A stretch of 16,703 nucleotides of DNA from Oscillospiraceae bacterium (GCA_028708585.1 JAQVYO010000021.1:1-16703); one strand, 5' to 3'. Positions 1 through 6,897 are shown, counted from the stretch's first letter. The notes: a model not told the origin generated them from the sequence alone. Made by a program: numbers and translations.

Positions 1-530
1 ATGCGGTTTTTTTGTGGTGTTTGTGGTGTTGCCGCGCATGACGCAAAATTATGGAATTGGGCTTGTCATCTTCCCCTTTTCCAGTTTATATGAGGCCGAG
101 ACGGTTTACAGGTATGATGCAGCCGTCCGACGCTCGCAAAAAGTAATTATGTTAAAAAAGCGGTTCTTTTTTAACATCAGAGCGAAAGCCGGTTCAACAA
201 AAAACACAGCGCAAAACAGTCGGGATCCTTACTTTTTCCGATTGGAAGATACGAAAAAAGCAGCGGCACCTCAACTCTCCCGCCTTTGATAGGAACCGCG
301 CCCGCGGCAGAAGCTAGGCCCTGGGACGTCACGGTTCCGTTTCTGATTTTCATTTCATTTCCCAAAGTTTTTATGTAGAAAGGCTTTCAGCTTGGTTATT
401 GTAACACAGAATGCATAAAAAGTTAAGGTTAAATTCCATTCTTTTTGAAAAATTTTTTGGAAAATTTGAAGGAAATGAAACTTTCACAATGAAAAGCCTT
501 GAAGCGAAACCCTTTTTGTATCCTTCAACA
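1..530. other. AT-rich intergenic stretch, no convincing gene
   Basis: I see no supported gene here. Two open frames exist, 14-289 (+) and 177-365 (-, opening with TTG). Neither has a good ribosome binding site or a recognisable protein, and they overlap each other. The stretch holds a perfect 12-bp inverted repeat (149-160 with 166-177, 5-nt loop). It also holds a 7-bp pair GGAACCG/CGGTTCC (292-298 with 332-338). From about 390 to 530 it is rich in A and T runs, as expected upstream of a strong promoter. The first inverted repeat could be the terminator of a gene lying off the left edge. Confidence 0.5.
149..177. repeat. Perfect 12-bp inverted repeat, possible terminator or operator
   Basis: ATGTTAAAAAAG (149-160) is exactly complementary to CTTTTTTAACAT (166-177), with a 5-nt loop cggtt. 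The stem is A/T-dominated with little GC core and the 3' arm contains six T. It may be a weak terminator for a gene off the left edge, or a protein-binding palindrome. Confidence 0.4.
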
Positions 531-560
531 TTGACATCCATTACAAATTTCCGCTATAAT
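531..560 (+). promoter_or_regulatory. Sigma-A-type promoter of serC-serA
   Basis: The -35 box TTGACA (531-536) and the -10 box TATAAT (555-560) both match consensus exactly, with an 18-bp spacer. An AT-rich upstream region could act as an UP element. Transcription would start near 567, giving a leader of about 220 nt before serC. Confidence 0.85.
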
Positions 561-647
561 ATTACAGCATTAAGGTAAAATTGCAATTATTTTTTGAAAA
601 ATTTTATTCGCTGCCGCAGGCAAGCGGACGTTCTTTGGCTTTTGCCG

Positions 648-672
648 CCCGAACCGCATTCGGGTAGTTTTT
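648..672 (+). terminator. Terminator-like hairpin in the serC leader (candidate attenuator)
   Basis: CCCGAA (648-653) pairs with TTCGGG (659-664) around a 5-nt loop, followed at once by TAG and five T (668-672). It sits between the promoter at 531-560 and serC at 791, where an intrinsic terminator would act as an attenuator. Upstream GGCAA and GCGG segments (about 620-627) could pair with TTGCC and CCGC just before the hairpin and compete with it. The stem is only 6 bp, so terminator strength is uncertain. Confidence 0.4.
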
Positions 673-790
673 ATATTTAAATTTCAGTGGAACAAAACGG
701 ATCCTTTTTGTATACGGCGGGCAGGATGGATGTTTCCCGATAACAGTTGGAAGGATGCGTTTATTGTTCAGAGAAAAGGGGTTAGGCTTT

Positions 791-1879
791 ATGGGAACCG
801 CACGCATTTTTAACTTTTCGGCCGGGCCGTCCATGCTTCCTTTGGAGGTGCTTCAAACAGCGGGAGCTGAAATTGAAAATTACCGGGGATCCGGAATGTC
901 CGTTATGGAGATGAGCCACCGCAGCGGTGTCTATACCGAGATCTTTTCCAGTGCACAAAGCGCATTGCGCAGGGTGCTGAATGTGCCGGACCAGTATAAG
1001 ATTCTGTTTTTGCAGGGGGGTGCCACGCTGCAGTTTGCCATGGTTCCCATGAATCTGATGGGGAGAACGGGAAAAGCCAGCTATGCGATCACGGGCAACT
1101 TTTCCAACAAAGCCGCTCAGGAAGCAAAAAAATATGGGACAGTGGTTGTCGCGGCCTCCACTGCGGATAAAAATCACACCTATATTCCCAGGCAGGAGGC
1201 ATTAAACATTGATCCCGGCTCGTCTTATTTTCATTACTGCGCCAACAACACCATTTATGGAACGGAGTGGGATTACGTTCCGGAGACGGGAGGTATTCCA
1301 ATTGTATGCGATATGTCCTCCAATATTTTATCCAAGCCGGTGGATGTGTCCAAATATGGAATTATTTATGCAGGCGCTCAGAAAAATATGGCACCTGCGG
1401 GCCTGACGGTGGTCATCATCCGAGAGGATCTGGCGGGTGGAGCATTTCCTTATACGCCGGTTATGCTGGATTATGCGGCCATGATTCAAGGAAATTCCAT
1501 GCATAATACGCCGCCTTGCTATAACATTTATATTTTGGGCCTGGTGCTTCAGTGGCTGGAGTCCATCGGCGGCCTGCCCGAGATGCAGAAACGCAATGAA
1601 AAAAAGGCTGGGATGCTCTATCACTGCCTGGAGGAAAGCCGGATGTTCCATGTGCTGGCAGAGCCGGGAGCCAGGTCCAAGATGAATGTGACTTTCAGAA
1701 CCGGCGACGCCGCTCTGGATGAGCGGTTTGCCAAAGAAGCGGCTGTGGCGGGATTTGTCAACCTGAAAGGGCATCGGTCCGCGGGAGGCATGCGGGCCTC
1801 CATTTATAACGCCATGCCGGTGGAAGGCGTTGAAAAACTGGTGGGATTCATGCGGGAATTTGAGCGCAAAAATGGGTAA
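791..1879 (+). CDS. serC: Phosphoserine aminotransferase
   Basis: PLP-dependent class V aminotransferase that converts 3-phosphohydroxypyruvate plus glutamate to O-phosphoserine plus 2-oxoglutarate, the second step of cytoplasmic serine synthesis. In many bacteria it also acts in vitamin B6 synthesis. The protein is 362 residues, the same as E. coli SerC as I recall it. It opens with the family's FNFSAGPSMLP, has SHRSG near 43-47 and carries the Schiff-base lysine at K198 in YAGAQKNMAPAGLT. I chose ATG 791 because an AGGGG ribosome site ends 9 nt upstream and the family motif follows directly. The ATG at 755 abuts its purine run and would add 12 non-family residues. It lies 66 bp ahead of serA on the same strand and shares the promoter at 531-560. 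No T-box leader is visible. Confidence 0.95.
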   Translation: MGTARIFNFSAGPSMLPLEVLQTAGAEIENYRGSGMSVMEMSHRSGVYTEIFSSAQSALRRVLNVPDQYKILFLQGGATLQFAMVPMNLMGRTGKASYAITGNFSNKAAQEAKKYGTVVVAASTADKNHTYIPRQEALNIDPGSSYFHYCANNTIYGTEWDYVPETGGIPIVCDMSSNILSKPVDVSKYGIIYAGAQKNMAPAGLTVVIIREDLAGGAFPYTPVMLDYAAMIQGNSMHNTPPCYNIYILGLVLQWLESIGGLPEMQKRNEKKAGMLYHCLEESRMFHVLAEPGARSKMNVTFRTGDAALDERFAKEAAVAGFVNLKGHRSAGGMRASIYNAMPVEGVEKLVGFMREFERKNG

Positions 1880-1945
1880 AAGCCCATGGCTGCGCCGCGG
1901 TATTCCATTTTTGTTATTACAGGATAAGTGGGAGGAAACTTAAAC

Positions 1946-3115
1946 ATGTTTCATATTCAAACGCTGAATAGAATCAGCCCTTCCGGGCTTGCCATACTGG
2001 ACGGCAAACAATTTACGGTGGGTGATCACATGGAAAATCCGGATGGCGTTTTGGTGCGCTCGGCGGACATGAAAAGCTATGTGTTCCCGCCTGCGCTAAG
2101 GGCCATTGCCCGGGCGGGCGTTGGGGTCAACAATATCCCGGTGGACCGCTGTTCGGAATGTGGCATTGTGGTATTCAACACGCCGGGCGCCAATTCAAAC
2201 GCGGTAAAAGAGTTGGCCGTCTGCGCGCTGCTTTTGGCCTCCCGGAACATCGTGGGAGGCGCCGAGTGGGTGCGGGAGCAAGCCCAGGCGGGAGCGGATG
2301 TGGTCACAGCCGTGGAAAAAGGCAAGAAAGCGTTTATCGGCCCGGAAATTGACGGAAAGACGCTGGGTGTTCTGGGGTTGGGGGCAGTTGGCATTAAAGT
2401 GGCGAATATTGCTACCAAATTAGGAATGACCGTTTATGGATATGACCCTTATCTCTCGGTGGAATCAGCGCTGCAGCTGTCTCGGTCGGTTCACCGCGCC
2501 ATGGATTTGCAGGCGATGTTCCGGGAATGCGATTATATCACCCTTCATATGCCGTTGACCGACGATACGCGCGGAATGATTAACGCCGATGCCATCGAAG
2601 CCATGAAAGAAGGCGTGCGGCTTCTCAACCTGGCAAGAAGCGAGCTTGTGGTTGACGATGATATTATTCCCGCGCTGGAATCCGGAAAGGTAGCAAGCTA
2701 TATTACGGATTTTCCCAATAACAAGATTGCTTTGGTAAAAAACGTGGTGGCAATTCCACATCTGGGTGCGTCCAGCCCGGAAAGTGAAGAAAACTGCGCT
2801 GTTATGGCGGCAGATCAGCTTCGGGATTACCTGGAAAACGGCAACATTCAAAACGCGGTCAATCTGCCAAACGTACAGATGGAACGTTCCGGGATGTTCC
2901 GGCTGGGGATTATCCACAGAAATGTCCCCAATATGCTGGCATCCATTATGGCGGCGCTTTCCACGCAGGACATCAACGTGGAAAATCTGCGGAACCATTC
3001 CAAGCGAAATTATGCGTACACCTTGGTGGATGTAAACAGCAGGGTAAACGAAGCGCTGGTCAGCAGCATCGAGCATATCGGCGGCGTTTTGCGGGTGCGG
3101 GTGCTCAGCAACTGA
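1946..3115 (+). CDS. serA: D-3-phosphoglycerate dehydrogenase, short ACT-containing form
   Basis: NAD-dependent oxidation of 3-phosphoglycerate to 3-phosphohydroxypyruvate, the committed step of serine synthesis, whose product feeds SerC. It has 389 residues from ATG 1946, which follows GGGAGG with 10 nt spacing; the upstream GTG at 1928 overlaps that site and is disfavoured. The Rossmann GLGAVG lies near 144-149, the substrate/catalytic Arg in LARSEL near 231, and the catalytic His in IPHLGASSPESEEN near 272. A C-terminal ACT-like domain occupies roughly 320-389 and probably provides serine feedback. Unusual point: where E. coli SerA has DVFPTEP with its catalytic Glu, this protein reads TDFPNNK, so that Glu appears absent. 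I believe this is typical of a subfamily in gut anaerobes, but that is from memory. Confidence 0.93.
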   Translation: MFHIQTLNRISPSGLAILDGKQFTVGDHMENPDGVLVRSADMKSYVFPPALRAIARAGVGVNNIPVDRCSECGIVVFNTPGANSNAVKELAVCALLLASRNIVGGAEWVREQAQAGADVVTAVEKGKKAFIGPEIDGKTLGVLGLGAVGIKVANIATKLGMTVYGYDPYLSVESALQLSRSVHRAMDLQAMFRECDYITLHMPLTDDTRGMINADAIEAMKEGVRLLNLARSELVVDDDIIPALESGKVASYITDFPNNKIALVKNVVAIPHLGASSPESEENCAVMAADQLRDYLENGNIQNAVNLPNVQMERSGMFRLGIIHRNVPNMLASIMAALSTQDINVENLRNHSKRNYAYTLVDVNSRVNEALVSSIEHIGGVLRVRVLSN

Positions 3116-3128
3116 GAAAAAAGATAAG

Positions 3129-3208
3129 GCTGTCTAAAAAACTTATATTTTGTGGAAAAAACGGCGGCGTCCGGAATTTTGCGCAGGATGGAGTTGATTT
3201 TGGACAGC
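3129..3208. repeat. 80-bp imperfect inverted-repeat element (MITE-like or terminator)
   Basis: GCTGTCTAAAA (3129-3139) is the inverted copy of TTTTGGACAGC (3198-3208), with one G-T wobble. The arms flank about 58 nt and a T-rich tail follows (ctttttcttt). Ends of the form GGCTGTC...GACAGC resemble termini of several insertion sequences, so a miniature element is possible. The same fold could serve as the serA terminator. No target-site duplication is visible. Confidence 0.4.
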
Positions 3209-3222
3209 TTTTTCTTTATCAT
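3194..3222 (+). promoter_or_regulatory. Probable promoter of the aldolase-HD hydrolase pair
   Basis: TTGATT (3194-3199), a 17-bp spacer and TATCAT (3217-3222) form a fair sigma-A-like promoter. It overlaps the right arm of the inverted repeat. The 8-bp direct repeat ATGACGCG (3221-3228 and 3235-3242) sits at the expected start of transcription and could be an operator. Confidence 0.5.
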
Positions 3223-3269
3223 GACGCGTTTGTAATGACGCGAAATAGGCGCAGCTTGGGGAGGATAAC

Positions 3270-3887
3270 ATGGAATATACGGCACAGCGGGAGCTGTTGT
3301 GCGCACTGGGCAGGCGGATGTGGCAGCGCGGTTTGGTCGCCGCAAACGACGGAAATTTAAGCATCAGGCTGGAGGGAGACCGTTTTTTAGTGACTCCCTC
3401 CGGAGTGAGCAAGGGGTTTCTCCAGCCGGGGATGCTGCTGCTGGTGGATGGATCGGGAAACCTGTTGGGACGCTCCGTTTACCAGCCTACTTCCGAGCTG
3501 CGCATGCATCTGTTTTGCTATCGGAAGCGGCCGGATGTAAACGGCGTAGTGCATGCCCATCCCCCGGCGGCAACCGCTTTTGCCTGTGCCAGGCGGCCCA
3601 TTGACCGCCCGATTTTGGAAGAGCTTCATTTAACGTTGGGCGGCGGCGTTCCGGTGGCCCCTTACGGAAGAGCGGGAACCGAGGAAATTCCAAGAGCCAT
3701 CGAACCGTTGCTTCCAGGCTGCAATGCGCTGCTGCTGTCCAATCACGGTGCGCTTACCCTGGGAGGGGATTTGCTCACGGCTTATTATCGGATGGAATCC
3801 CTGGAGCATACGGCAAAGATCCAACTGAATGTTTTGCAGCTGGGCGGCGGCGTGCCAATCGGCGGGACGGGCGCGCCGGGGCAGTAG
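3270..3887 (+). CDS. Class II (zinc) aldolase/adducin family protein, FucA-like
   Basis: Cytoplasmic zinc-dependent aldolase family that cleaves ketose 1-phosphates (fuculose-, rhamnulose-, 5-deoxyribulose-1-phosphate) or epimerises ribulose 5-phosphate. It has 205 residues, close to E. coli FucA (215). Zinc ligands are visible as HAHP (H95, H97) and NHG (H159). The acid/base Glu is probably E76 in TSELRMH, matching Glu73 of FucA. GNLSIR (29-33) and TPSG (42-45) are the phosphate-binding family motifs. ATG 3270 follows GGGAGG at good spacing. It is separated from serA by an inverted repeat and its own promoter, and precedes an HD phosphohydrolase by 57 bp. No sugar kinase or isomerase is nearby, so the substrate cannot be assigned. 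A dehydratase role (MtnB-like) is an alternative. Confidence 0.85.
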   Translation: MEYTAQRELLCALGRRMWQRGLVAANDGNLSIRLEGDRFLVTPSGVSKGFLQPGMLLLVDGSGNLLGRSVYQPTSELRMHLFCYRKRPDVNGVVHAHPPAATAFACARRPIDRPILEELHLTLGGGVPVAPYGRAGTEEIPRAIEPLLPGCNALLLSNHGALTLGGDLLTAYYRMESLEHTAKIQLNVLQLGGGVPIGGTGAPGQ

Positions 3888-3944
3888 AGGGCGTACTTTT
3901 TTCCCCAAGGAAGACGCGCGCAATTGATGTGGAGGTATATCAAA

Positions 3945-4535
3945 ATGAATGAACGTCTGAGCCGGCAGCTGGCGTTTTTGGTGGAAGTGGATCACATGAA
4001 GAACGTTTTGCGGCGGACCCTCCTGGCGGATGGGTCCAGACGTGAAAATGATGCGGAACATTCCTGGCATTTTGCGCTCATGGCGATGATTTTATGTGAA
4101 TATGCGGATCAAGACAAAGTGGATCTGAACCGGGTCATTCAAATGGCTTTGGTCCATGATTTGGTTGAGGTTTATGCGGGCGACACTTTTGCCTATGACG
4201 AAGAAGGGTATGAAAGCAAGCAGGAACGGGAAGAGCTGGCGGCGGATCGTCTGTTTGCCATCCTCCCGGAGGACCAGGAAAGCGCAATCAGGACCCTTTG
4301 GGAAGAATTTGACCGGGAAGAAACGCCGGATGCCCAATATGCGGCGGCTATGGACCGGATGCAGCCGTTTCTCAACAACTACATGACCCAGGGGCATACC
4401 TGGAAAACTGGGAATGTGACCAAAGAAAAGGTGCTGCGCCGGATGCGCAGGGTGCGGCAGGGGGCGCCGGAGCTTTGGCCGTTTGTGGAATTTGTCATTG
4501 AGGATTCGGTGAAAAAGGGTTATTTAAAAGAATGA
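3945..4535 (+). CDS. HD-domain phosphohydrolase, YfbR/HDDC2-like 5'-deoxynucleotidase
   Basis: Probable metal-dependent hydrolase of (deoxy)nucleoside 5'-monophosphates. It has 196 residues. The HD motif is complete: H39 in NDAEHSWH, H71-D72 in LVHDLVE and D137 in AAAMDRMQPF, positions close to those of E. coli YfbR (H33, H68, D69, D137, from memory). E75 and the YAGDTF segment after the HD pair are also family hallmarks. ATG 3945 has GGAGG 9 nt upstream; the TTG at 3924 would place that site inside the gene. It lies 57 bp after the aldolase, probably co-transcribed, and ends 13 bp before a strong terminator. Substrate preference is not readable from sequence. Confidence 0.85.
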   Translation: MNERLSRQLAFLVEVDHMKNVLRRTLLADGSRRENDAEHSWHFALMAMILCEYADQDKVDLNRVIQMALVHDLVEVYAGDTFAYDEEGYESKQEREELAADRLFAILPEDQESAIRTLWEEFDREETPDAQYAAAMDRMQPFLNNYMTQGHTWKTGNVTKEKVLRRMRRVRQGAPELWPFVEFVIEDSVKKGYLKE

Positions 4536-4548
4536 CCGATTTCGAGGA

Positions 4549-4588
4549 AAAGGGGCCGCCGCAAAATTTCGTTTGCGGCGGCCCCTTT
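4549..4588. terminator. Bidirectional terminator between convergent genes
   Basis: A perfect 17-bp stem (4549-4565 with 4572-4588) with a 6-nt loop has a GC-rich core of GGGGCCGCCGC. It is flanked by A on the left and T on the right, so it can serve both the HD hydrolase (+) and the DUF47 gene (-), whose stop codons face each other across it. Confidence 0.9.
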
Positions 4589-4598
4589 AAAAGTGATT

Positions 4599-5222
4599 TT
4601 ATGAATTTTTCATTTTGACGTCTTCCATCAGGTTGGCGACTTCCTCACAGTTGTCACAGCACTTTTCCAAATAGTGATAGATATTGTCCCAGGCCATAAT
4701 TTCTTTCACATCGTTGCAGTTGAGGTAAAGGTCTCTGGTTGCTTGGGTAAACAGCTCGTCTCCTTCTTCCTCCAAATGGTTGATCTCCACAATCAGATCG
4801 TGCAGATGATCCGATTTTCTGAAGTTTTGGAATTCCTCCAGGGCTTTTTTCAGGGAATCACAGCATTTCACAATGATGGCGGACATTTTAAGGGCATATT
4901 CCCGGGGACTTGTGACATTACACATATACATGCGCAGCAGCACGTCCTCAATGGTGTCGGTTACATCGTCGATCTGTTCAGTTATGGCCATAATGTCTTC
5001 CCGTTCAATGTTCGTGATAAATTCCTTGGCCAAATTTTCAATGACCACATGCCGGGTTTGATCGCCGCTGTGTTCAATGAAATGCATTTTTTCAATATCT
5101 TCCTGCAGCTGGTCCACCTTAAAATTATTCATGGTTTCGTTTAAAAGGTTTGCAGCTTGGCAGCAGTATCCGGCCATTTCAACGAATGCGCCAAAATAAT
5201 CAAAATCTTTTTTACGCGCCAT
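4599..5222 (-). CDS. DUF47 (PhoU-like) phosphate transport regulator
   Basis: All-helical cytoplasmic protein of the DUF47/TIGR00153 family, usually paired with PiT phosphate permeases and thought to modulate them or intracellular phosphate handling. It has 207 residues, normal for the family. Visible family blocks are KEFITNIEREDI (66-77) and the acidic QIDDVTDTIEDVL (83-95) and HLEEEGDELF (149-158), likely metal-binding as in PhoU. Nine cysteines include three vicinal pairs (20-21, 120-121, 188-189); the last two pairs appear in clostridial homologues as I remember them. ATG 5222 has AAGGAG 8 nt upstream. It lies 52 bp downstream of the PiT gene on the same strand, with a small GC hairpin (5255-5270) between, so one transcript is likely. 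The order (permease first) is the reverse of many genomes. Confidence 0.9.
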   Translation of the reverse strand: MARKKDFDYFGAFVEMAGYCCQAANLLNETMNNFKVDQLQEDIEKMHFIEHSGDQTRHVVIENLAKEFITNIEREDIMAITEQIDDVTDTIEDVLLRMYMCNVTSPREYALKMSAIIVKCCDSLKKALEEFQNFRKSDHLHDLIVEINHLEEEGDELFTQATRDLYLNCNDVKEIMAWDNIYHYLEKCCDNCEEVANLMEDVKMKNS

Positions 5223-5254
5223 AAAATCACTCCTTTTGAATCGATCGCGAAGCG

Positions 5255-5270
5255 CCCGCCGGTGGGCGGG
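5255..5270. other. Small GC hairpin between the PiT and DUF47 genes
   Basis: CCCGCC (5255-5260) pairs perfectly with GGCGGG (5265-5270) over a 4-nt loop. There is no T run after it on the minus strand, so it is not a terminator. It might stabilise the upstream part of the message or tune expression of the downstream gene. Confidence 0.4.
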
Positions 5271-5274
5271 GCGG

Positions 5275-6330
5275 TCAGAAGATCTTCAAGAATAGAAACG
5301 CCATTAAAAACCCCACAAGGCCGCATCCGGGAAAGGTCAGCAACCAGCCGGTCACCATCTCCCTTACAACATTCCAGTTGACACAGGATAGGCGCTTTGC
5401 CGCACCGACGCCCATAATTGCGGTGGTTTTTGTATGTGTGGTGCTCATCGGAAATCCCAAAAAAGATGCGGCAAGCAGGCAGAGAATCGAAGCGAAGTCG
5501 GCGGCAAATCCCTGGTATTGCTCCAGCTTGACCATGTCCATTCCTACCGCTTTGATGATCCGGTAGCCGCCGATGGAGGTTCCCAGCGCCATAACGGCGG
5601 AACATAAAACGATCAGCCAGATTGGGATGACAAATTCCTGCGTGATCGCTTTTCCCTCCGCCAAAAACATACCCAGCATAAACACGCCCATAAATTTTTG
5701 CCCATCCTGAGCGCCATGCATAAAAGCCATGCCGGCTCCGCCGGCAATCTGTGCCTTGCGGAAAAAATTATTGGTTTTTCGACGGTTTATGTTCTTACAC
5801 GCCGCCTTTATGCCTTTTACGACAATGATACCCATAAAAAAGCCGATCACCGAAGAAAGAATCAGACCGTATATAACCTTAATCCATTCCCCCGGGTTGA
5901 TGCCACCAATGCCGCCCTGCAGCGCAATGGCGGCGCCTGAAAGGCCCGCGATCAGCGCATGGCTTTCGCTGGTGGGAATCCCGAACCACCAGGCGGCTAC
6001 AGACCAGAGCACAATGGCGAATAATGCGGCGCAGAGCGCAATCAAGGCACTGTGCGCGTCCCCTTGAAAATCCACCATGCCGTAAATGGTTTCGGCAACG
6101 GTTGTGCTGATCGCCGTCATTACCAGAACGCCCAAGAAGTTAAAAATGGCCGCCATAATAATTGCCGCATGGGGACTCATGGAACGGGTGGAAACACAGG
6201 TGGCGATGGCGTTGGGCGCATCCGTCCACCCATTGACGAAGATGACCCCCAGCGTCAGGAGGACGGTGATCAGAAGAGCGGGGTTTGAAGCAATTTTGGC
6301 AAGAAAATCAAAAAGCGATACAGTCATCAT
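5275..6330 (-). CDS. Inorganic phosphate transporter, PiT family
   Basis: Membrane permease importing phosphate (as metal-phosphate or with cation symport), low-affinity type. It has 351 residues with about ten hydrophobic segments. The internally repeated PiT signatures are present: NGWTDAPNAIAT (33-44), GIPTSESHALIAG (117-129), GAQDGQKF (206-213) and GFPMSTTHTKT (292-302). The usual NG(F)xDAAN reads NGWTDAPN here, a known clostridial variant as far as I recall. ATG 6330 is preceded by GGGG about 9 nt upstream. A good minus-strand promoter lies at 6377-6405. It leads the two-gene unit with the DUF47 regulator. No Pho box could be recognised. Confidence 0.93.
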   Translation of the reverse strand: MMTVSLFDFLAKIASNPALLITVLLTLGVIFVNGWTDAPNAIATCVSTRSMSPHAAIIMAAIFNFLGVLVMTAISTTVAETIYGMVDFQGDAHSALIALCAALFAIVLWSVAAWWFGIPTSESHALIAGLSGAAIALQGGIGGINPGEWIKVIYGLILSSVIGFFMGIIVVKGIKAACKNINRRKTNNFFRKAQIAGGAGMAFMHGAQDGQKFMGVFMLGMFLAEGKAITQEFVIPIWLIVLCSAVMALGTSIGGYRIIKAVGMDMVKLEQYQGFAADFASILCLLAASFLGFPMSTTHTKTTAIMGVGAAKRLSCVNWNVVREMVTGWLLTFPGCGLVGFLMAFLFLKIF

Positions 6331-6376
6331 TCATTTACCCCATCGAAAAAATTTTTCGAACTGCTCAAACTGTTTT

Positions 6377-6405
6377 AGTATACCATTTCTTTGATTTAAA
6401 CTCAA
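6377..6405 (-). promoter_or_regulatory. Promoter of the phosphate transport unit
   Basis: Read on the minus strand: TTGAGT (6405-6400), a 17-bp spacer and TATACT (6382-6377). The start would be near 6370, giving a leader of about 40 nt. That leader contains the A/T palindrome CGAAAAAATTTTTCG (6344-6358, plus-strand reading) just before the ribosome site. Confidence 0.75.
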
Positions 6406-6650
6406 TACAAATTCCTTATAAATCTTTGCGAAGCGCTTTATTCTCCTGCGGAGAAACCAGACCGCATCAGCGCCCCGCGCTGCCGAACGGGAAAACAGCT
6501 GGTTTCGTTTCAATCGGGTTCCTCCGGATTGCTTTCAAGCGGGAGAGGAACGAGAGGAGGCCGCATGTGGGTCAATGCGCTTTCTTGGCAAATTTACTTG
6601 TAAATCGACGTCATTTCTGAAAATAATTCTATTTTATGTTTACAAAAAAG
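6406..6650. other. Intergenic stretch between divergent units, no gene seen
   Basis: This separates the minus-strand phosphate unit from the plus-strand micro-ORF. Open frames cross it on both strands (for example 6285-6620 on plus and 6331-6513 on minus), but none has a usable ribosome site or recognisable content. It could be a decayed gene. I can support no function. Confidence 0.4.
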
Positions 6651-6675
6651 TCATGTATTTTTTTTTGAGATGCAG

Positions 6676-6681
6676 TATAAT
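6676..6681 (+). promoter_or_regulatory. -10 box of the first micro-ORF
   Basis: A perfect TATAAT (6676-6681) sits 17 bp upstream of a strong ribosome site. No good -35 box lies at 16-18 bp (ATGTAT at 6653-6658 for 17 bp), though a run of T covers that area. The promoter is therefore probable but may need an activator or a different sigma factor. Confidence 0.5.
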
Positions 6682-6714
6682 AGACTCAAGCAAAAGGAAA
6701 GGAGGCGGATCAGA

Positions 6715-6789
6715 ATGACATTGATTTTCTATGACGACCTGGACGATATGATCTTCGAAGATGAAACATATTCTATCAGCAGCAGATAA
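6715..6789 (+). CDS. 24-residue acidic micropeptide with DxDDxIF motif
   Basis: I do not recognise this protein. The ORF is ATG to TAA with 24 codons and a near-ideal ribosome site AAAGGAGG (6698-6705), 9 nt before the start. Its own TATAAT lies at 6676-6681 and an intrinsic terminator follows at 6829-6857, so it looks like a free-standing small gene. The product is strongly acidic (DDLDDM, then EDE), has no membrane segment or signal peptide, and ends in Arg. Its last 17-18 residues align with those of the minus-strand micro-ORF at 8335-8439. A 7-bp inverted pair, CGGATCA between the ribosome site and the start and TGATCCG after the stop, could close over the ORF in the RNA. A regulatory RNA with incidental ORF is the main alternative. 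Confidence 0.6.
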   Translation: MTLIFYDDLDDMIFEDETYSISSR

Positions 6790-6828
6790 TTAAAGAGAAA
6801 AATTGATCCGGGTGCAAACCAGAAAAAA

Positions 6829-6857
6829 CAGGGACTAAAGTTCCCTGCATTTTTTTA
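6829..6857 (+). terminator. Terminator of the first micro-ORF
   Basis: The stem CAGGGA/TCCCTG (6829-6834 with 6842-6847) is extended by two inner pairs with one bulge, and is followed by CA and eight T (6850-6857). It is 40 bp after the micro-ORF stop and ends a transcript of roughly 170 nt. Confidence 0.85.
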
Positions 6858-6897
6858 TCTTTCATGAGAAAGGGTCTGATTCACATGAACGTTTGGA

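Noticed and set aside
14..365. Two small overlapping ORFs (14-289 plus, 177-365 minus)
   Set aside because: No credible ribosome site, no recognisable protein, and mutual overlap. The minus one opens with TTG and its inner ATG has only a weak GGGAA upstream.
567..790. T-box or other known riboswitch in the serC leader
   Set aside because: No T-box consensus (AGGGTGGNACCGCG-like) or other aptamer that I recognise; only the small hairpin and a weak leader frame are present.
2465..3076. 203-residue minus-strand open frame
   Set aside because: Antisense shadow of serA with no recognisable content.
6331..6513. 60-residue minus-strand ORF overlapping the PiT promoter
   Set aside because: It covers the promoter and leader of the PiT gene, lacks a ribosome site and has no recognisable family content.
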